Positions 61,356 to 64,000 of a DNA stretch of 64,000 nt are shown piece after piece (position 1 is the stretch's first letter; the number at the start of each line of letters is the position of its first letter). Made by a program: the position numbers and the translations under genes. Under the pieces are notes generated by a model that worked only from the letters and a program-made list of their open reading frames with translations, did not search any database and was not told the origin of the DNA. The DNA comes from GJ-E10 sp035625725 (GTDB lineage: Bacteria > Pseudomonadota > Gammaproteobacteria > Burkholderiales > Burkholderiaceae_F), in assembly GCA_035625725.1 (NCBI GenBank), contig DASPPB010000075.1, forward strand, positions 62,001-126,000, given 5' to 3'.

Positions 61356-62129
61356 CTACGAGCAGGGCGCGCGGGGCCCCGCGGCGGCACCCTCGCGACC
61401 TGCCCGCCAGCGCAGCCATCCCGCGCTGCGCAGCTCGCAGGCCGGGCATTGCCCGCAGCCGTAGCCCCACGCATGGCGCAGGTCGCGCTGACCCAAGTAG
61501 CACGTGTGCGTATCCTCCACGACGATGTCGATGAGCTCCGCGCCGCCCAAGGCGTAGGCGAGCGCCCAGATTTGCGCCTTGTCGCTCCACATCAGCGGCG
61601 TCTCGATGCGTAGCTCCTCATCGAGTCCCAGCGTCAGTGCCGCCTGCTGGGCCCGAATCGTCGCATCGCGGCAGTCCGGGTAGCCGGAGTAGTCGGTCTC
61701 GCACATCCCGGCCACCAGCACCCGGATCGACCGCCGATACGCGAGCGCCGCGGCGAGCGTGAGGAACACGAGATTGCGCCCCGGAACGAAGGTGTTGGGC
61801 AGGCCATTGTTCTGCAGCGCGATCGCGCGCTCTCGCGTCAGAGCCGATTCGCTGATGCGGCCGAGCACGGTGATGTCCAGAGTATGGTCCAACCCCAAGC
61901 GCGCTCGCCAATCCGGAAACGCCGCCCCAATGCGTTCGCGCACGATCCGGCGCTGCGCAAGCTCCACGCCGTGGCGCTGCCCATAGTCAAAACCGACCGT
62001 CTCGACATGCGCAAAGCGCGACAGCGCCCAAGCCAGGCAGGTCGTCGAGTCCTGACCCCCGGAGAACAGGACGAGTGCCGCCTGCCCCAGTTGCAATTGC
62101 CCTTCCGCGTCCACGTTCGTCAGCGTCAT
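61356..62129 (-). CDS. queC: 7-cyano-7-deazaguanine synthase QueC
   Basis: QueC converts 7-carboxy-7-deazaguanine to preQ0 in queuosine biosynthesis. The 257-residue enzyme has the PP-loop LFSGGQDSTTC, the conserved NTFVPGRNLVFL and the zinc site CGQCPACELR. The ATG at 62129 (MTLTNVDAE) is preferred over the open frame to 62207. No other que gene is visible in the window. Confidence 0.96.
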   Translation of the reverse strand: MTLTNVDAEGQLQLGQAALVLFSGGQDSTTCLAWALSRFAHVETVGFDYGQRHGVELAQRRIVRERIGAAFPDWRARLGLDHTLDITVLGRISESALTRERAIALQNNGLPNTFVPGRNLVFLTLAAALAYRRSIRVLVAGMCETDYSGYPDCRDATIRAQQAALTLGLDEELRIETPLMWSDKAQIWALAYALGGAELIDIVVEDTHTCYLGQRDLRHAWGYGCGQCPACELRSAGWLRWRAGREGAAAGPRAPCS

Positions 62130-62151
62130 CGGAGGCGAACCACGCTCGGGC

Positions 62152-62868
62152 CTACCGGCACGAATGCGCCAGCAGCAGTTCCTCCGCATGCCCGCGGTCG
62201 AGCACACCGAGGTCGGCGCGGTCGCTCAGGAGGAAAAAGCCCGCGTCGCCATCGCTCACGACCGCGAGGGTGAGGCGCGCACGCTCCTCGGTCGTCTGCG
62301 CACCCCATTCATGCGCAACCAGGATGAAGGGGCTTACCGACAGCGTCTGCAGATGATCGACGCGGTAGCGGTGTCCCATCAGCGCGAGCTGCGTGTCGGC
62401 TGGCAGTGGCTTTTGCAATCCTTGCAGCGCGCTGCGCACTTCCCGACGCAGGCGGTCGATGTGGATGTGCAGCTGCGATTGCGAGCGTCCGTATCGGGAG
62501 TTAATCGCCAGACCGACGTCCGCTTCCCCCGGTGCGGACGCCTCCGAGAGGCTGCGGCCGCGCTCCTCCCAGGCCAGCTCGAAGTAGTTCGGCTCGGCTG
62601 GCAACTGCAGTTCGGGACTCTCCACACCTGTGCGCCGCGCCGTAGGAATGAGAAGAAAGTGCGTCGGACCGCAGCGATCTTTCAGAATCGCGTAGCCCTG
62701 GGGCAGATCGCACGCCAAATCGCGACGCGGCTGCAACGGGGGTTCCTGCGGCCTCGTGTTGCATCCCTGGTCCACGATGCGCCAGATGGCAAGCTCCGCC
62801 GGTTCGCCATCGTGCGAACAGGCCGCGAGCGATATCGAAACGCAAAGTAGCCCGCCCAGGGCCTGCAT
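62152..62868 (-). CDS. CDP-diacylglycerol pyrophosphatase (Cdh) lipoprotein
   Basis: A 238-residue protein of the Cdh family, which hydrolyses CDP-diacylglycerol to phosphatidate and CMP. It has IWRIVDQGC, ILKDRCGPTHFLLIPTARRTGVESP and the HIT-like active site SQLHIHIDRLR. A lipobox-like LAAC follows a short hydrophobic signal (MQALGGLLCVSISLAAC), so it is probably a lipoprotein. The ATG 62868 has no clear ribosome binding site; a GTG at 62880 is also possible. It lies 22 bp upstream of queC. Confidence 0.87.
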   Translation of the reverse strand: MQALGGLLCVSISLAACSHDGEPAELAIWRIVDQGCNTRPQEPPLQPRRDLACDLPQGYAILKDRCGPTHFLLIPTARRTGVESPELQLPAEPNYFELAWEERGRSLSEASAPGEADVGLAINSRYGRSQSQLHIHIDRLRREVRSALQGLQKPLPADTQLALMGHRYRVDHLQTLSVSPFILVAHEWGAQTTEERARLTLAVVSDGDAGFFLLSDRADLGVLDRGHAEELLLAHSCR

Positions 62869-63171
62869 GGCACTGCGCACGACGGCGCTCGCCCGCAGAC
62901 CCCTCACGCGCGCCACCGCGCATCGGCCGCGGGCCAAGCACTTGCGTGGCAGATCGCGGCGGTCTGCGGCGCGCTCCTGGACGAAGAGCTGTTCAACAAG
63001 GCGATGGCGGTCCCGTTTCAGTCCCCCCGCGCCGGCGCCCGCCAGGCACGGGTTCGCTTCGCAGCGCAGGCACCCGCCATGGTAGCGCAACGATTCGCAC
63101 CAGCGCAGAGCCCGGCTTGCGCCGCGGCTGCCCAGCGAGGCCGACCCTCCGGCATGCCGCGCGACATCCCT
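62869..63171. other. Intergenic stretch with no recognised gene
   Basis: 303 bp between the cytochrome b-like gene and the cdh gene. Frames are open but Arg/Ala-rich and have no ribosome binding site or family similarity. The molybdoenzyme that often accompanies such a cytochrome is not here. I see no terminator or repeat. Confidence 0.5.
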
Positions 63172-63810
63172 CTATCGACCGAAAACCATCACGCGCAGCG
63201 TCTTGGGGACCACAGCAACCATGGTGACATGCACGAGCGTGAACAACACAACTCCCGCCATTGCGAAAAAGTGCACGACGCGCGCATTGTCGTATCCGCC
63301 CATCAGTTCGCGCAGCAGCGGCAACTGCACGGACTTCCAAATCGCCAGGCCCGAGAGCACCACGAGCACGAGCAACGCGATTGCGACCAAATAAGCAAAC
63401 TTTTGCACTGCGTTGTATTGCCGCAGATCTTCGTGCGCCAGCCGACCGTGCACGGCGGCACGCAGGTCCGCGAGAATCCGGTGCGCCGACAGCGGCCAAA
63501 ACCGCTGGCGCAGGCGCCCGCTTATCACGTTGATCGCAAGGTAGATGACCCCATTGACGGCCAGCAGCCACATCGCCGCGAAGTGCCACAGCAGCGCGCC
63601 CCCGAGCCATCCGCCGAAGGTGATCTCCTTGGGAAATCGAAAGGCGAAGATCGGCGAGGCATTGTAGATTCGCCACCCGCTGGTGATCAGCACCAACACG
63701 GCGAGCGCGTTGAGCCAGTGGGTGATCCGCACCCAGGCTGGCTGAATCGGCCGCGATCCCTCATTGCCAACGAGCGGGCCGTGATTGGGTTGTGCCGCGA
63801 CCATCGACAT
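63172..63810 (-). CDS. Cytochrome b561-like membrane subunit
   Basis: A 212-residue membrane protein with four helices carrying His residues in heme-b positions (VRITHWLNALAVLVL, ALLWHFAAMWLL, RVVHFFAMAGVVLFTLVHVTM). This is the cytochrome b561/Ni-hydrogenase type, which passes electrons between quinone and a periplasmic partner such as a sulfite-oxidase-like molybdoenzyme. AGGGGA seven bases before the ATG at 63810 decides the start over the longer frame to 63879. No partner subunit is in view downstream; the upstream flank runs to the window end with no gene visible. Confidence 0.87.
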   Translation of the reverse strand: MSMVAAQPNHGPLVGNEGSRPIQPAWVRITHWLNALAVLVLITSGWRIYNASPIFAFRFPKEITFGGWLGGALLWHFAAMWLLAVNGVIYLAINVISGRLRQRFWPLSAHRILADLRAAVHGRLAHEDLRQYNAVQKFAYLVAIALLVLVVLSGLAIWKSVQLPLLRELMGGYDNARVVHFFAMAGVVLFTLVHVTMVAVVPKTLRVMVFGR

Positions 63811-64000
63811 GATTTTTTCCCCTGCAACACCATGGCCCGCGACGCCACCCGTCGGCAAGCGCATCGGGCTCGCAAACAAACCAGCCGCTGTACTGTCGGG
63901 TCGAGCGCTTCGATCTTACAGCGAGCGCGCGCGCCACGGCAGTCACACGCGGCCCGCGGCGAGCACGCCGATCGCGACGTTCCGGCGCTGCCCGCAGCAA

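Noticed and set aside
1..64000. CRISPR arrays, insertion sequences, prophage or integrase genes
   Set aside because: No direct-repeat arrays, transposase motifs or terminal inverted repeats were found on reading the window.

Overview
This is a GC-rich chromosomal window that reads as the core genome of a betaproteobacterium, most likely order Burkholderiales. The basis is gene order: lolB-ispE-tRNA-Gln-prs-rplY-pth-ychF, rapZ-hprK-ptsN-hpf-rpoN-lptB-lptA-lptC-kdsC-kdsD, and def-fmt-rsmB-DUF4390-ntrY-ntrX are all typical of that group, as is a BPSS1780-type membrane protein. I saw no insertion sequence, prophage, CRISPR array, integrase or compositional island. Coding density is high and many genes overlap by a few bases.

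Layout. 1-10 kb (minus strand): an exported protein of unknown function, ychF, a membrane-anchored C13 (legumain-like) peptidase, pth, rplY, prs, tRNA-Gln, ispE, lolB and a TPR protein. 10-14 kb (plus strand): mutM, a dynamin-like GTPase and mutY. 14-22.4 kb (minus strand): rapZ, hprK, ptsN, hpf, rpoN, then lipopolysaccharide export and Kdo synthesis genes lptB, lptA, lptC, kdsC, kdsD. 22.4-25.4 kb (plus strand): a Kef-type antiporter behind a consensus-matching sigma-54 site, and a BPSS1780-type membrane protein. 25.4-35 kb (minus strand): uvrA, ntrX, ntrY, a DUF4390 protein, rsmB, fmt, def. 35-40.9 kb (plus strand): a LysM protein, smg, topB and an XRE-like protein; dprA, usually found beside these genes in relatives, is absent. 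40.9-47.8 kb: an HDOD protein, a membrane-fused spermidine-synthase-like protein, a SET-domain methyltransferase, a small membrane protein and a DsbD/ScsB-family reductase.

48-59.5 kb is the most regulatory part. It has a first OmpR-type two-component pair, an orphan type II secretion pseudopilin gene (gspG) behind a hairpin-rich leader, a NarL-like regulator with a degenerate receiver, a convergent NarX-like kinase, a Spy/CpxP-like periplasmic protein, DUF423, then an exported trio (creatininase-family protein, YVTN beta-propeller, probable outer-membrane protein) followed directly by a second OmpR-type pair. 59.5-64 kb (minus strand): a small unknown gene, a diguanylate cyclase, queC, a CDP-diacylglycerol pyrophosphatase lipoprotein and a cytochrome b561-like membrane subunit.

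How the genes relate: the window encodes sigma-54 (rpoN), the PTS-Ntr protein PtsN, HPr kinase, RapZ and NtrY/NtrX. This NtrX has no AAA+ domain, so it cannot itself activate sigma-54 promoters. No system here is plainly unprecedented. The best candidates for new biology are the sigma-54 site before the antiporter, the gspG leader with mutually exclusive hairpins, the degenerate-receiver regulator, and the exported creatininase/beta-propeller/outer-membrane trio with its two-component pair.
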